Shown here piece by piece: positions 1-7,483 of a stretch of 37,944 nt of DNA. Numbering within the stretch: the stretch's first letter is position 1; every line of letters begins with the position of its first letter. The stretch covers positions 1-37,944 of the forward strand of contig JAMDCQ010000011.1 of the NCBI GenBank assembly GCA_023488905.1, in the 5' to 3' direction. A program made the position numbers and the translations under genes. Source of the stretch: Candidatus Bathyarchaeota archaeon (GTDB lineage: Archaea > Thermoproteota > Bathyarchaeia > Bathyarchaeales > Bathycorpusculaceae). The notes under the pieces are model-generated. The model searched no databases, was not told the DNA's origin, and saw only the letters and a list, made by a program, of their open reading frames with translations.

Positions 1-20
1 TACTTATTTGCACCTCGTTA
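1..20. repeat. Left arm of 20-bp exact inverted repeat
   Basis: The first 20 bases of the window are the exact reverse complement of 2971-2990. The match stops after base 20; whether it extends left of the window cannot be seen. It covers the TTG proposed as start of the first gene. It may be a shared promoter or leader element, a small mobile-element end, or an assembly fold-back at a contig edge. Confidence 0.8.
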
Positions 21-781
21 AACCCGCCCAAATCACCTACACGCGGCGTGGTGACGTTTCAGTTTTGAAGATGCCCACTGGACACGCCATCGTTGCGGGT
101 TCTACCTCAAGCGGCGCAGTTGGACCCAAAGAACTGGACCAAGTTAAGGTTGACGGGCGCGTATTGGGCAAATTCTTAGCAAGAGTCGCATTGATGGATG
201 TAACCGCCACAGGTGCGTTTCCTCTGCTTCTTTCGGTGACTTTGGGGGTTGAGAAGGAACCCACGGGCAACGAAATAATTGAGGGCATAAAACGTGAAGC
301 CCGAACCATAGGACTAGACCCAAACCAAGTGCTTATGGAGAACACTGAAGACAACTTCCAAACCAAACAAACTGGCGCAGGCTTAACCGTCGTCGGCTTA
401 GCAAACGAGGACGAGCTACGGTTGGGAAAAACGATGCCGGGCGACTTGATTGTGGCGATAGGCAGACCCAAAGTGGGGCAGGAAGTCATCGCCGCTGAAG
501 CACGCGGCGAAATCGCCGATTTGCGGAATGTAACCCAGCTTACTCAACGCAAATATGTGCATGACATCGCGCCTGTGGGAGGTTTCGGGATTGCCAGTGA
601 AGCAAAAATGATGGCTTACGGCGTTGGCAGGCAACTTAAGATGGTTGAGGTTCAGGGTTTGGATTTGAATAAGACTGCTGGTCCAGCAACCGTGGTTTTA
701 GTCACTATTGACAGGGAACGCCTTGACGATTTAACGGCGCTGATTCCTAAGCCCATCAGTGTAGTGGGAGAAATACTCTAA
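8..781 (+). CDS. cblS: CblS-like alpha-ribazole kinase (AIRS/ThiL/SelD superfamily)
   Basis: A 257-aa protein of the AIR-synthase/selenophosphate-synthetase fold. The pattern STSSGAVGPKELDQV near residues 32-46, followed by a conserved RVALMDVTATGA stretch and TGNEIIEGIK, resembles the CblS group, which phosphorylates alpha-ribazole during salvage of the cobalamin lower ligand. The C-terminal half has the GDLIVAIGRPKVG strand typical of the fold. The start is uncertain: TTG at 8 lies inside the inverted repeat, no ATG occurs before residue 22, and the gene could begin left of the window. It converges on the PPAT gene with one base between the stops, so the two are not co-transcribed. Other AIRS-family kinase functions remain possible; the CblS call rests on recognised sequence pattern, not on a search. 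Confidence 0.62.
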   Translation: MHLVKPAQITYTRRGDVSVLKMPTGHAIVAGSTSSGAVGPKELDQVKVDGRVLGKFLARVALMDVTATGAFPLLLSVTLGVEKEPTGNEIIEGIKREARTIGLDPNQVLMENTEDNFQTKQTGAGLTVVGLANEDELRLGKTMPGDLIVAIGRPKVGQEVIAAEARGEIADLRNVTQLTQRKYVHDIAPVGGFGIASEAKMMAYGVGRQLKMVEVQGLDLNKTAGPATVVLVTIDRERLDDLTALIPKPISVVGEIL

Positions 782-782
782 C

Positions 783-1262
783 CTAAACTGCTTGCTTTAA
801 CATGTGACCGTTGCGGTCTATTTCCCCACTGCGAATTCTAGTGGTGGATATGGGGCAGTCATTTTCAGCTGGAACCATTTCTACAGTAACTATCTGAAGA
901 GGCGTAAGCCCCGCTTTTTGGCGTCGCTCGTTTATGGCGTAAGCAATTTTTAAGGTATCTCGACTGACCACCAATGCGTCAAAGCCCTGACCAGAAATGG
1001 TTAAGCCATATGTGTCGTTTAGGGGCACGATTTCAGTGCACCTATCGAAACCTTGCTGTGACAAATATGCTTCAAGTTCCCTGCGTCGTTCATCATAGGG
1101 TGCAGTTTTGTGAGGCTTACCCATCTTAGCAACAAAGCTATCTGAGGTTAAGCCGATAACAACTTTTTCTCCAACCTCTAAAGCTTTTCCAAGAAGTGCT
1201 CTGTGCCCCTTGTGCAGTTTGTCAAAGGTTCCGCCGACCGCCACTTTCTTGAATTGTCTCAT
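783..1262 (-). CDS. coaD: Archaeal phosphopantetheine adenylyltransferase (PPAT)
   Basis: A 159-aa nucleotidyltransferase that transfers AMP to 4'-phosphopantetheine, giving dephospho-CoA. The N-terminal GGTFDKLHKGH (about residues 10-20) is the HxGH-type nucleotide-binding motif and ISTTRIRSGEID near the C-terminus is the second signature of the archaeal form. The length is normal for archaeal PPAT. Its start overlaps the stop of the pantoate kinase gene by four bases, so it is the last gene of an ECF S-component / pantoate kinase / PPAT operon. Soluble cytoplasmic enzyme. Confidence 0.93.
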   Translation of the reverse strand: MRQFKKVAVGGTFDKLHKGHRALLGKALEVGEKVVIGLTSDSFVAKMGKPHKTAPYDERRRELEAYLSQQGFDRCTEIVPLNDTYGLTISGQGFDALVVSRDTLKIAYAINERRQKAGLTPLQIVTVEMVPAENDCPISTTRIRSGEIDRNGHMLKQAV

Positions 1263-2188
1263 TTTATCAGCCTTGGACCTAGGAAATCGATTTTGCTCGC
1301 AATTACCTGTTCTTTGGGCAAGGTTTGTTTAAAAGCTTCTGCTACCGAGCTAGCGTTCTCTTCATGCACAACTGCATGCACCGCTTCGCCAATCATGTTC
1401 TGAGCTGCACCAACGGCACCTGCATTCTTTGCCGCCTTGACGAGATGCCGGACGTTTTCGGTTGCTATCCCTGCGTTCTGCGCGAATTGCCAGCATGAGT
1501 TCAAAAAGTTCTCCAAGCTTGGCTCGGCGAGGATGGCTTCTAAGGCGGTTTTGCCGTAACGGTTGATCTCCTGCTTTCGCTCTGGTGAGGATAAGAAGGA
1601 TTTTTTTGGAATCTGAGTTGGATAGTACCCCACTACAATCATGTAGTTGGGCGATATGGGTATGCGGTCGATTTTGCAGATACCCGGCGCACCTGGCTCA
1701 GTAACGAGGATGAGGCCGCCGCCAAATGTTAGGGAGCTAACTGTGCCCAAGCCTGTGAGGCACTGGATTTCAGAGATGTGCGCGATTCGACCGATTTCGT
1801 TGTATGTTAAGGGTAAACTTATCGCTTCGCATAATGCTAACCCTGTGGTTAATGCGCCGCCTGCGCTGGTGCCGAAGCCCATGCCGATGGGAACTTGGAT
1901 TTGATGCTCCACGGTGAGGCGGTACTTTTTGTTTGTTTTTTTGAGAAGGGTTTCGATTACTTGTCTTGTGGTTTTGGCTTGAGAAGGCAAATTGTTTATC
2001 AGAATTGTGATTTGGTTTTCTTTTGCTTCTTGCGCAGTTACTTTGGTGTAGCTGCCTTTGTCGAGGCCAAATCCGCCGCCGATAGCACCAACCCGCTCTA
2101 AATCGGGGATGGGTACGCCGTTTTCGGTATCGTGGATTTCAAAAAAGCTCGATATTGCTCCTGGCGCAAATGCTTTGGCACTTTTCAC
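1259..2188 (-). CDS. Pantoate kinase (GHMP kinase family)
   Basis: A 309-aa GHMP-fold kinase. In archaea pantoate kinase and phosphopantothenate synthetase replace the bacterial PanC/PanK route to 4'-phosphopantothenate. The ATP-binding glycine/serine loop PIGMGFGTSAGGALTTG lies at about residues 102-118, and the start FAPGAISSFFEI is typical of this family. Both ends overlap neighbours by four bases (ATGA): the ECF S-component upstream and PPAT downstream, implying translational coupling. The phosphopantothenate synthetase partner is not in this window. Confidence 0.92.
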   Translation of the reverse strand: MKSAKAFAPGAISSFFEIHDTENGVPIPDLERVGAIGGGFGLDKGSYTKVTAQEAKENQITILINNLPSQAKTTRQVIETLLKKTNKKYRLTVEHQIQVPIGMGFGTSAGGALTTGLALCEAISLPLTYNEIGRIAHISEIQCLTGLGTVSSLTFGGGLILVTEPGAPGICKIDRIPISPNYMIVVGYYPTQIPKKSFLSSPERKQEINRYGKTALEAILAEPSLENFLNSCWQFAQNAGIATENVRHLVKAAKNAGAVGAAQNMIGEAVHAVVHEENASSVAEAFKQTLPKEQVIASKIDFLGPRLIK

Positions 2189-2934
2189 TGTATTTCACTT
2201 GGTGTTTTCTTTCGCTTTAAGGATGGAAATGCTCTGTAGCAGGCTTTTATAATTGGCGGTCCAACCAGCAGGACGAATGGGACTTCTGTGGCAAATGTCC
2301 AAACGAACAGCGGAAGAACAATCCATGGAGCCAGAGGTTCCCCGAAATATGTGAGGAAATATGGGCTAACAGCCACGACTGTAACTGAAAGCAGGGCAGC
2401 GCCAAATATTTGGCCAACAACTGCACCTATAGCATAGCTTCTCCATTCCTTATAGCGAACCGACACTATGCCAATAACTGCTAAACTAAGGATAACTGTT
2501 AACACAAAAGTTGACAGAAATGTTTCAGTGGATAAACCTGTAAAAGCCACAAAATCGGGAAGAAAAACTATGGTTGGAACAAGCAGACCGACTCCAGCTA
2601 TTATTAGGCCTGCAAGGGTTTGTTTGAGGCTAATTTGTCTAAGTGCTATGTATCCGATTAAGAAGAACACGATGAAATTTGGAGGTACACCGGCTACGAG
2701 GCTTAAGCCTGCGTTTCCGTGGACAACCATATCCCGGATGAAGATGCCGATAGCCGCGCCAAAACCACCCACCCATGGGCCATACAGCGCAGCAAACACT
2801 GCAGGAATCACCACGGCAGGCAGAAAACCTACGCCTAGAAAATTAAAGCCAGCTGTTAGAATTCCAAACGCAGCATAAAGCGCTGCACTGATTCCTATAA
2901 CCACAACATCTATCGTTTTTAATTGGAGCTTCAA
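2185..2934 (-). CDS. ECF transporter S component, candidate CoA-precursor uptake protein
   Basis: A 249-aa hydrophobic protein with about six membrane segments. The start TIDVVVIGISAALYAAFGIL and the following Gly/Pro-rich GFLPAVVIPAVFAALYGPWVGG stretch are typical of substrate-binding subunits of energy-coupling factor vitamin transporters. No energising ATPase or T subunit is encoded nearby, so it would use a shared module encoded elsewhere. It is the first gene of the operon with pantoate kinase and PPAT, overlapping the former by four bases, so pantoate, pantothenate or a related CoA precursor is the obvious candidate substrate. The substrate is inferred from context only. The leader carries the right arm of the 20-bp inverted repeat, about 37 bases before the ATG. 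Confidence 0.78.
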   Translation of the reverse strand: MKLQLKTIDVVVIGISAALYAAFGILTAGFNFLGVGFLPAVVIPAVFAALYGPWVGGFGAAIGIFIRDMVVHGNAGLSLVAGVPPNFIVFFLIGYIALRQISLKQTLAGLIIAGVGLLVPTIVFLPDFVAFTGLSTETFLSTFVLTVILSLAVIGIVSVRYKEWRSYAIGAVVGQIFGAALLSVTVVAVSPYFLTYFGEPLAPWIVLPLFVWTFATEVPFVLLVGPPIIKACYRAFPSLKRKKTPSEIQ

Positions 2935-2970
2935 TAGGTATCCCTTTGAACTTGAGCTTAACCTTTGAGA

Positions 2971-2990
2971 TAACGAGGTGCAAATAAGTA
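2971..2990. repeat. Right arm of 20-bp exact inverted repeat
   Basis: Exact reverse complement of bases 1-20. On the minus strand it lies 37-56 bases before the ECF S-component start codon and contains the AT-rich run TACTTATTT, which could be a TATA-like element. It could therefore be part of a duplicated promoter region facing both transcription units. Confidence 0.8.
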
Positions 2991-3047
2991 TTCCGTTTAT
3001 AACGTTTAAACAGGTTTAAACTGATAAAACGTCTCCAAACCAAGGCT

Positions 3048-3368
3048 CTAAAGCGGACGGCTGCGTTGTCTTTTTGCGAGCTCTTGGCGGTCTCGGCAGT
3101 ATTCTTCCTTGGAGTAGCTGTAGGGTTGGTTGCTGTTTGACAGAGGCGAGTTGTGATGGTAGCCGCGTTTCTGCATCTCTGCCGCTTGATCGGCGTGCCT
3201 ATAGTAAAGCTGCGCGATGCGGTCTTCGAATCGCAGGGTTTCGGGGTGCTTACGGTAAGCTTTGTATTTGCCCAGTAATGCGCCGATTATGCAGTGGAGT
3301 TCTGCGTGTTCGCCAAGGAGGTGTTGGCGGTCAAGTTCGCTGACAGGTACTGCCCAGATTCGAACCAT
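3048..3368 (-). CDS. T4 endonuclease V-like pyrimidine-dimer DNA glycosylase
   Basis: About 106 aa. Set beside T4 DenV without gaps, the N-terminus matches at R3, I4, V9, S10, E11, L12, Q15, H16, L17, E20, E23 and L24 when the ATG at 3368 is used, so this start is preferred over the GTG four codons upstream. Glu23, the catalytic acid of DenV, is present. DenV uses the free amino group of Thr2 as nucleophile; here residue 2 is Val, which still supplies an alpha-amine after Met removal. The central F-E-x-R-I-A-Q-L-Y-Y-R-H segment and the EMQKRGYHH stretch also fit. The C-terminus is shorter than in T4 (138 aa). It is predicted to excise UV photoproducts. A small basic protein lies 54 bases upstream on the same strand. 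Confidence 0.77.
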   Translation of the reverse strand: MVRIWAVPVSELDRQHLLGEHAELHCIIGALLGKYKAYRKHPETLRFEDRIAQLYYRHADQAAEMQKRGYHHNSPLSNSNQPYSYSKEEYCRDRQELAKRQRSRPL

Positions 3369-3422
3369 AAAGAAAACCACTAAAAACGATTGAATAAAGG
3401 GAAGAAATGAAAAGAAGGAGGA

Positions 3423-3752
3423 CTATTTTTTGTGCCGCTTAATACGGTCTTGTCGCTGTTCCTTCTTGCGCCAGTCTCTCTTGCGTTGCGTCTGCATAGA
3501 GAACCGTTCTTGGCGTGGAGCATCTGATTTTCTAAAACGCGAAACATTCCCATAGAAGGTGCCCATGTCAATTTTGTTATCAAATAGGTCCTGTATGTTC
3601 CGGTTTAGTTCCTCTTTTGCTTGGCTGTCACGTGCCTTGTCGAATGCTTCTTCATAGACAACGTAAGCAGCATGAAACTGGAAATTCTCGGGGTTATCGA
3701 TTAAAAGTTTTTGGGGTTGGGTTTGGTTGTTCGGGTTTGGTTGTTCGGTCAT
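3423..3752 (-). CDS. Small charged protein of unknown function
   Basis: A 109-aa protein if the ATG at 3752 is used (a TTG eight codons upstream is open). The N-terminal 20 residues are rich in Pro, Asn and Gln, the middle is amphipathic (ENFQFHAAYVVYEEAFDKA), and the last 35 residues are strongly basic with many Arg, Lys and Gln, suggesting nucleic-acid contact. It shows no motif I recognise. It lies just upstream of the endonuclease V-like gene on the same strand and may share its transcript. Confidence 0.6.
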   Translation of the reverse strand: MTEQPNPNNQTQPQKLLIDNPENFQFHAAYVVYEEAFDKARDSQAKEELNRNIQDLFDNKIDMGTFYGNVSRFRKSDAPRQERFSMQTQRKRDWRKKEQRQDRIKRHKK

Positions 3753-3865
3753 GTTTATCCGCTTTTGAATAGGCAATGATTGTTTTTCACTCTTTTATAG
3801 GTGTGCCTATTCGAAGAGGTGGTTTATGGTGTTTAACGACTGTTTGAGGACAGTGTGGATTTTGT

Positions 3866-4021
3866 TTTTCTAGTAGTTGTTGCCGAAAACCTCCTATACA
3901 CAACAACCAACAGACTGAGAGAAGCGGTGTATTTTGGCATCAGCCCGAGGTTTGGGTTGCAGGCGGGTTGTGGCGAATTCCGCAAGCAGAACAAAGTCGC
4001 AAAGAATCCGAAAATCAACTG
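3866..4021 (-). ncRNA. Structured RNA candidate, copy A (orientation provisional)
   Basis: This intergenic segment resembles two others, at about 17.94 and 24.87 kb. On the plus strand it reads TTTTTCTAGTAGTTGTTG, a loop, then CACAACAAC (stem GTTGTTG/CAACAAC), a variable middle, and a second hairpin TTGTGG-CGAATT-CCGCAA followed by GCAGA. An outer TTGC/GCAG pairing closes the second hairpin around a 7-base bulge (AGGCGGG). Copy B keeps both stems with different bases. I assign the minus strand because a TATA-like CTTTAAATAAGGGGGTCT lies just outside the right end in copies A and B; the plus strand is not excluded. No open frame is shared by the copies. Confidence 0.55.
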
Positions 4022-4052
4022 CTCTTGGGCGACTAGACCCCCTTATTTAAAG
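4022..4052 (-). promoter_or_regulatory. TATA/GGGGTCT box next to copy A
   Basis: Read on the minus strand: CTTTAAATAAGGGGGTCT, then a short GC segment and AGAGCAG. The same arrangement occurs twice around copy B. The CTTTAAATA core looks like an archaeal TATA box placed to start a minus-strand transcript through copy A. On the plus strand the same bases (CTTATTTAAAG) lie about 80 bases before metG and could serve that gene. Confidence 0.45.
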
Positions 4053-4132
4053 CCGCATACGAAACCGCCATCTTTCAGGTCTCTAGCAATTTTAATAAGG
4101 GCGATACCAAACGATTTGTTGGAGACATAGCT

Positions 4133-5827
4133 TTGCCAGAGAAAGTTCTTGTAACATCCGCTTGGCCCTACATCAACGCCACCCCACACTTGGGCAACCT
4201 AGTCGGCTCCGTCCTATCCGCCGACGTAACCGCCCGCTACTACCGCCTCAAAGGCGCCGACACGTTGATGGTCAGCGGTTCAGACACACACGGCACACCC
4301 ATGGAGGTCGCTGCCTTAAAAGAGGGCATAACCCCCAAAGCCCTCACCGAACGCAACCACGCTAAAGTCGCCGACCTATTCCGCCGCTGGGACGCCTCAT
4401 TTGACAATTACACCAGCACCGAGAGCCCAGTTCACAAAGAGTTCGTCCAAAAAACGCTCCTCGAAATAGAAAAAAACGGCTACATCTTCGCCAAAGACAC
4501 ACAGATGCTCTACTGCGAGCATGATCAGCGTTTTCTGCCCGACCGCTTCGTCGAAGGCAAATGCCCCTATTGTGGCTGCGAAAAAGCACGGGGCGACCAA
4601 TGCGACAGCTGCGGAAAACTCCTCGAACCAACACTGCTGGTTGAACCTTACTGCATTATCTGCAAAAGCAAGCCAGTAATTAAAAACACGAAGCACTGGT
4701 TTATCGACCTCACCATGCTTGAGCAGCCTCTAATCCAGTACATAGAAAACAACTGTCAGTTGCCGACTAACGCCAAGAACTTTAGTTTAAACTGGATAAA
4801 AGAGGGCTTAAAGCCCCGCGCGGTCACTCGTGATGTGGATTGGGGTATCCCGGCGCCGTTTGATGGCGCAGAGGGCAAAACCATCTATGTCTGGGTAGAC
4901 GCTGTTTTGGGATATGTTTCAGCCACCATTGAGCAGTGTCAACGGCTTGGGCAGCCTGAGCGTTGGCGTGATTTCTGGTTCAACAAAGACGCAAAGACGC
5001 TGTACTTTGTGGGCAAAGATAACATCCCCTTCCACACCATCATCCTCCCAGCGCTCCTCTTGGCTTCCGGACAGGGTTACAACCTACCATGGAATGTATC
5101 CGCCACAGAGTTCCTCCAGTTCCGCGGCCAAAAAGCCTCAAAAAGCCAGCGCGTGGGCATCTGGATAGATGAGGCACTGGAAATGTTCCCTGTGGATTAC
5201 TGGCGCTTCTACCTCATCGCTACGCGCCCAGAGAGCAAAGACACAAACTTTACTTGGTGCGGCTTTGCGGATAAAATCAATGCGGACTTGAACGACACTT
5301 TCGGCAACTTTATTCACAGAACGCTCTCGTTTATCAACAGCAAATTCGAAGCCACAATTCCAGCACCAACCAAACTGGATGCCGACGACCAAGCAGTCCT
5401 CGACTGCGTAAAACAGAGAGTGACGCAAGCAGCTAAAGAAATCGAGGATGGATGGCTCCAATCCGCCGCAAACACCCTTATCGCAATCAGCCGCGCAGGT
5501 AACCAGTACCTCAACACCACAGAACCCTGGAACCTTATGAAGACCGACAAAGAAAAAGCAGGAACAATCTTCTACGTTGCAGCTCAAGTTGTAAAGGCCA
5601 TTGTAGTGGTTTCGGAACCGTTTATGCCCCAAACAGCGCAGCAACTCTGGCAAACCCTGAACCTGCAGGGCACGGTAGAGCAGAGCAAATGGACAGACGC
5701 TGTAGTTCCAGTTGAAGCTGGACACAAAATCAACAAGCCCCAGCCCTTATTCCACAAGATTGACGCAAACGAAGACATACTTGACGAGCAGCTAGCGCAG
5801 GTTCGAGCCAAAGCAGGAGCCAAATGA
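4133..5827 (+). CDS. metG: Methionyl-tRNA synthetase
   Basis: A 564-aa class I synthetase that charges tRNA-Met. The HIGH-like signature is PHLGN (about residue 18), the anticodon-binding domain starts near residue 380, and the KMSKS loop reads KASKSQ, a variant with Ala for Met. The connective domain has two zinc knuckles (CPYCG/CDSCG, and YCEHD with YCIICK). No C-terminal EMAP-like tRNA-binding domain is fused. The TTG start at 4133 is supported by GGAG eight bases upstream. The PHP gene follows nine bases downstream with its ribosome site overlapping the metG stop, so the two form an operon. Confidence 0.96.
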   Translation: MPEKVLVTSAWPYINATPHLGNLVGSVLSADVTARYYRLKGADTLMVSGSDTHGTPMEVAALKEGITPKALTERNHAKVADLFRRWDASFDNYTSTESPVHKEFVQKTLLEIEKNGYIFAKDTQMLYCEHDQRFLPDRFVEGKCPYCGCEKARGDQCDSCGKLLEPTLLVEPYCIICKSKPVIKNTKHWFIDLTMLEQPLIQYIENNCQLPTNAKNFSLNWIKEGLKPRAVTRDVDWGIPAPFDGAEGKTIYVWVDAVLGYVSATIEQCQRLGQPERWRDFWFNKDAKTLYFVGKDNIPFHTIILPALLLASGQGYNLPWNVSATEFLQFRGQKASKSQRVGIWIDEALEMFPVDYWRFYLIATRPESKDTNFTWCGFADKINADLNDTFGNFIHRTLSFINSKFEATIPAPTKLDADDQAVLDCVKQRVTQAAKEIEDGWLQSAANTLIAISRAGNQYLNTTEPWNLMKTDKEKAGTIFYVAAQVVKAIVVVSEPFMPQTAQQLWQTLNLQGTVEQSKWTDAVVPVEAGHKINKPQPLFHKIDANEDILDEQLAQVRAKAGAK

Positions 5828-5836
5828 GGCGGCTCA

Positions 5837-6505
5837 ATGCTGATAAAAGCTGACCTCCACGTACACACAACATACTCAAATGACTCGCTAATCACACCCA
5901 AAGACCTCGTCTTCTACGCGAAAAAACGTGGCCTAAACGCTTGCGCAGTTACTGACCACAACTATTTGGAGGGCGCTTACAAGATCGCTAAAGAAACCGA
6001 TTTCCTAATAATTCCCGGCATGGAAGTCTCCAGCGTCCACGGACATATAGTTGCCCTTAACGTGAAAGAGCTCATTCCCCGAGGCTTAAGCGCAGTTGAA
6101 ACCGTGGGGCGCATCCACAAAGCAGGGGGAATCGCCATCGCCTGCCACCCTTATGTCTTCTTCAAGGGCTGCTTACGCAACAATGTCTGCGAGGCCTTCG
6201 ACGCTATAGAAGTGATTAACGCGCGGGCGTTTCCGTTTGGTGACAGCGTTAAGCGGGCGGAGGAAGCCGCTGAGAGGTTTAAGCTGTCGCGTGTGGCGGG
6301 GACGGATGCGCATTATGGGCCGCAGATTGGATATGGCTACACTGAAATCGATGCCGCTGAGCCAACGGTTGAAGCCATCGTAGAGGCGATTGTGGAGGGG
6401 CGTTGTTCGCCGCATGGGCAAAAGGTGCCTGTTTACTTGAATGCTTCGCAGACGGTTCAGAGGTTTAAGCGGATGGTTAAGAAGTTCAGCCATATAGATA
6501 GCTGA
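5837..6505 (+). CDS. PHP-domain metal-dependent phosphoesterase
   Basis: A 222-aa protein with the full PHP metal-ligand series in order: DLHVHT (residues 7-12), TDHN (about 40), GMEVSS (about 62), HGH (about 69), CHPY (about 123) and GTDAH (about 175). PHP proteins of this size hydrolyse phosphoesters such as nucleotide or histidinol phosphates; the substrate cannot be read here. The ATG follows metG by nine bases with GAGG overlapping the metG stop, implying co-expression. Soluble and cytoplasmic. Confidence 0.87.
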   Translation: MLIKADLHVHTTYSNDSLITPKDLVFYAKKRGLNACAVTDHNYLEGAYKIAKETDFLIIPGMEVSSVHGHIVALNVKELIPRGLSAVETVGRIHKAGGIAIACHPYVFFKGCLRNNVCEAFDAIEVINARAFPFGDSVKRAEEAAERFKLSRVAGTDAHYGPQIGYGYTEIDAAEPTVEAIVEAIVEGRCSPHGQKVPVYLNASQTVQRFKRMVKKFSHIDS

Positions 6506-6567
6506 TGGCGTCCTGTTTTCGGCAAGAGAAACTCATGGGGCTGAGGCGCAACAGGCAGATAGTAACC

Positions 6568-7392
6568 TTAGAGGTTTAGTCTAAAAGCCAGCATATCTCG
6601 CATTATCCTTTTGGAATCCCGCACAGGATTCACTTTTGAGCCATTCTTATTGTGCTCACACCAGTTAACTGGAACTTCCGTAACAGGGTAACCCATCTTT
6701 TTACATGTCACAATCATTTCGGTATCAAAAAAGTAGCCGTCTGAGCGGGAATTGGCTAGCACCGCCGTGGCGAGGGTTCGGCTCATGGTTTTGAAGCCGC
6801 ACTGGTGGTCATGAATGCCGTCAAGGAAAAGCAGCCGCACAAAAACGTTGTAACTCAAGCTGAACAGGGTTCTTTTGGCGTGGCGCTGCACGTTGGAACC
6901 TTTGACGTGTCTTGACCCGATTGCCATGCCGCCACGAGATTTTACTACGTCATAGAGTTTTGGTAGGCATGCGAGGTCTGTGGCTAAATCCACATCCATA
7001 AACGCGATGTATTTGCCGTTGGAGGCGTTGACTGCGTTTTTGATGGCTTTTCCCTTGCCCAGTCGTGTAGGGGAATGGAGCAAAACCAAGTCAGGGTTGC
7101 CTTCAGCCATTTCTGCGACGATTTTGTCGGTGCCATCAGAACTGCCATCCTCCGAGACGATGATTTCGTAGCTTTTGCAAAACTTCTTAACAGCCGCATC
7201 CACCGCTTCTATGCACCGCCGTATCTGCGATGCCTCGTTAAACGCTGGCAGCAGTATGGAGAGTTCCTTTTGGGGCAGTCGATTCTTCAAGCGGATTCCA
7301 CGACGTTTAGACTTTTGAAGAACGAACCTTCCATAAATCACTTGTGCATGCCAATGGGCTTTGTTATCGCAAACTCTTTTTAGAACCGCCAA
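6568..7392 (-). CDS. GT2 glycosyltransferase, dolichyl-phosphate sugar synthase type
   Basis: A family 2 glycosyltransferase of up to 274 aa. LSILLPAFNEASQIRRCIEA opens the catalytic domain near residue 45, followed by the acidic SEDGSSDGTD, the MDVDLATDL metal-binding DxD-type motif, and HDHQCGFKTMSR, all as in dolichol-phosphate glucose/mannose synthases. These load a sugar on a polyprenyl phosphate at the cytoplasmic face for N-glycosylation or lipid glycosylation. No membrane segment is evident. The TTG at 7392 leaves a basic 40-residue extension; a TTG near 7293, just before KNRLPQKELS, is equally plausible. The divergent GT-C enzyme next door could use the product. Confidence 0.85.
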   Translation of the reverse strand: MAVLKRVCDNKAHWHAQVIYGRFVLQKSKRRGIRLKNRLPQKELSILLPAFNEASQIRRCIEAVDAAVKKFCKSYEIIVSEDGSSDGTDKIVAEMAEGNPDLVLLHSPTRLGKGKAIKNAVNASNGKYIAFMDVDLATDLACLPKLYDVVKSRGGMAIGSRHVKGSNVQRHAKRTLFSLSYNVFVRLLFLDGIHDHQCGFKTMSRTLATAVLANSRSDGYFFDTEMIVTCKKMGYPVTEVPVNWCEHNKNGSKVNPVRDSKRIMRDMLAFRLNL

Positions 7393-7483
7393 CTAATCAT
7401 CCATCCAAAAAGAGAGGGGCGTAATCATCACCCAAGACAGCAGCACACACCAAAGCGGATTTGTTGAGAAACAGAAGTACAGA

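Noticed and set aside
5138-5725. Long minus-strand ORF inside metG
   Set aside because: Antisense shadow of metG with Cys-rich, low-quality composition.
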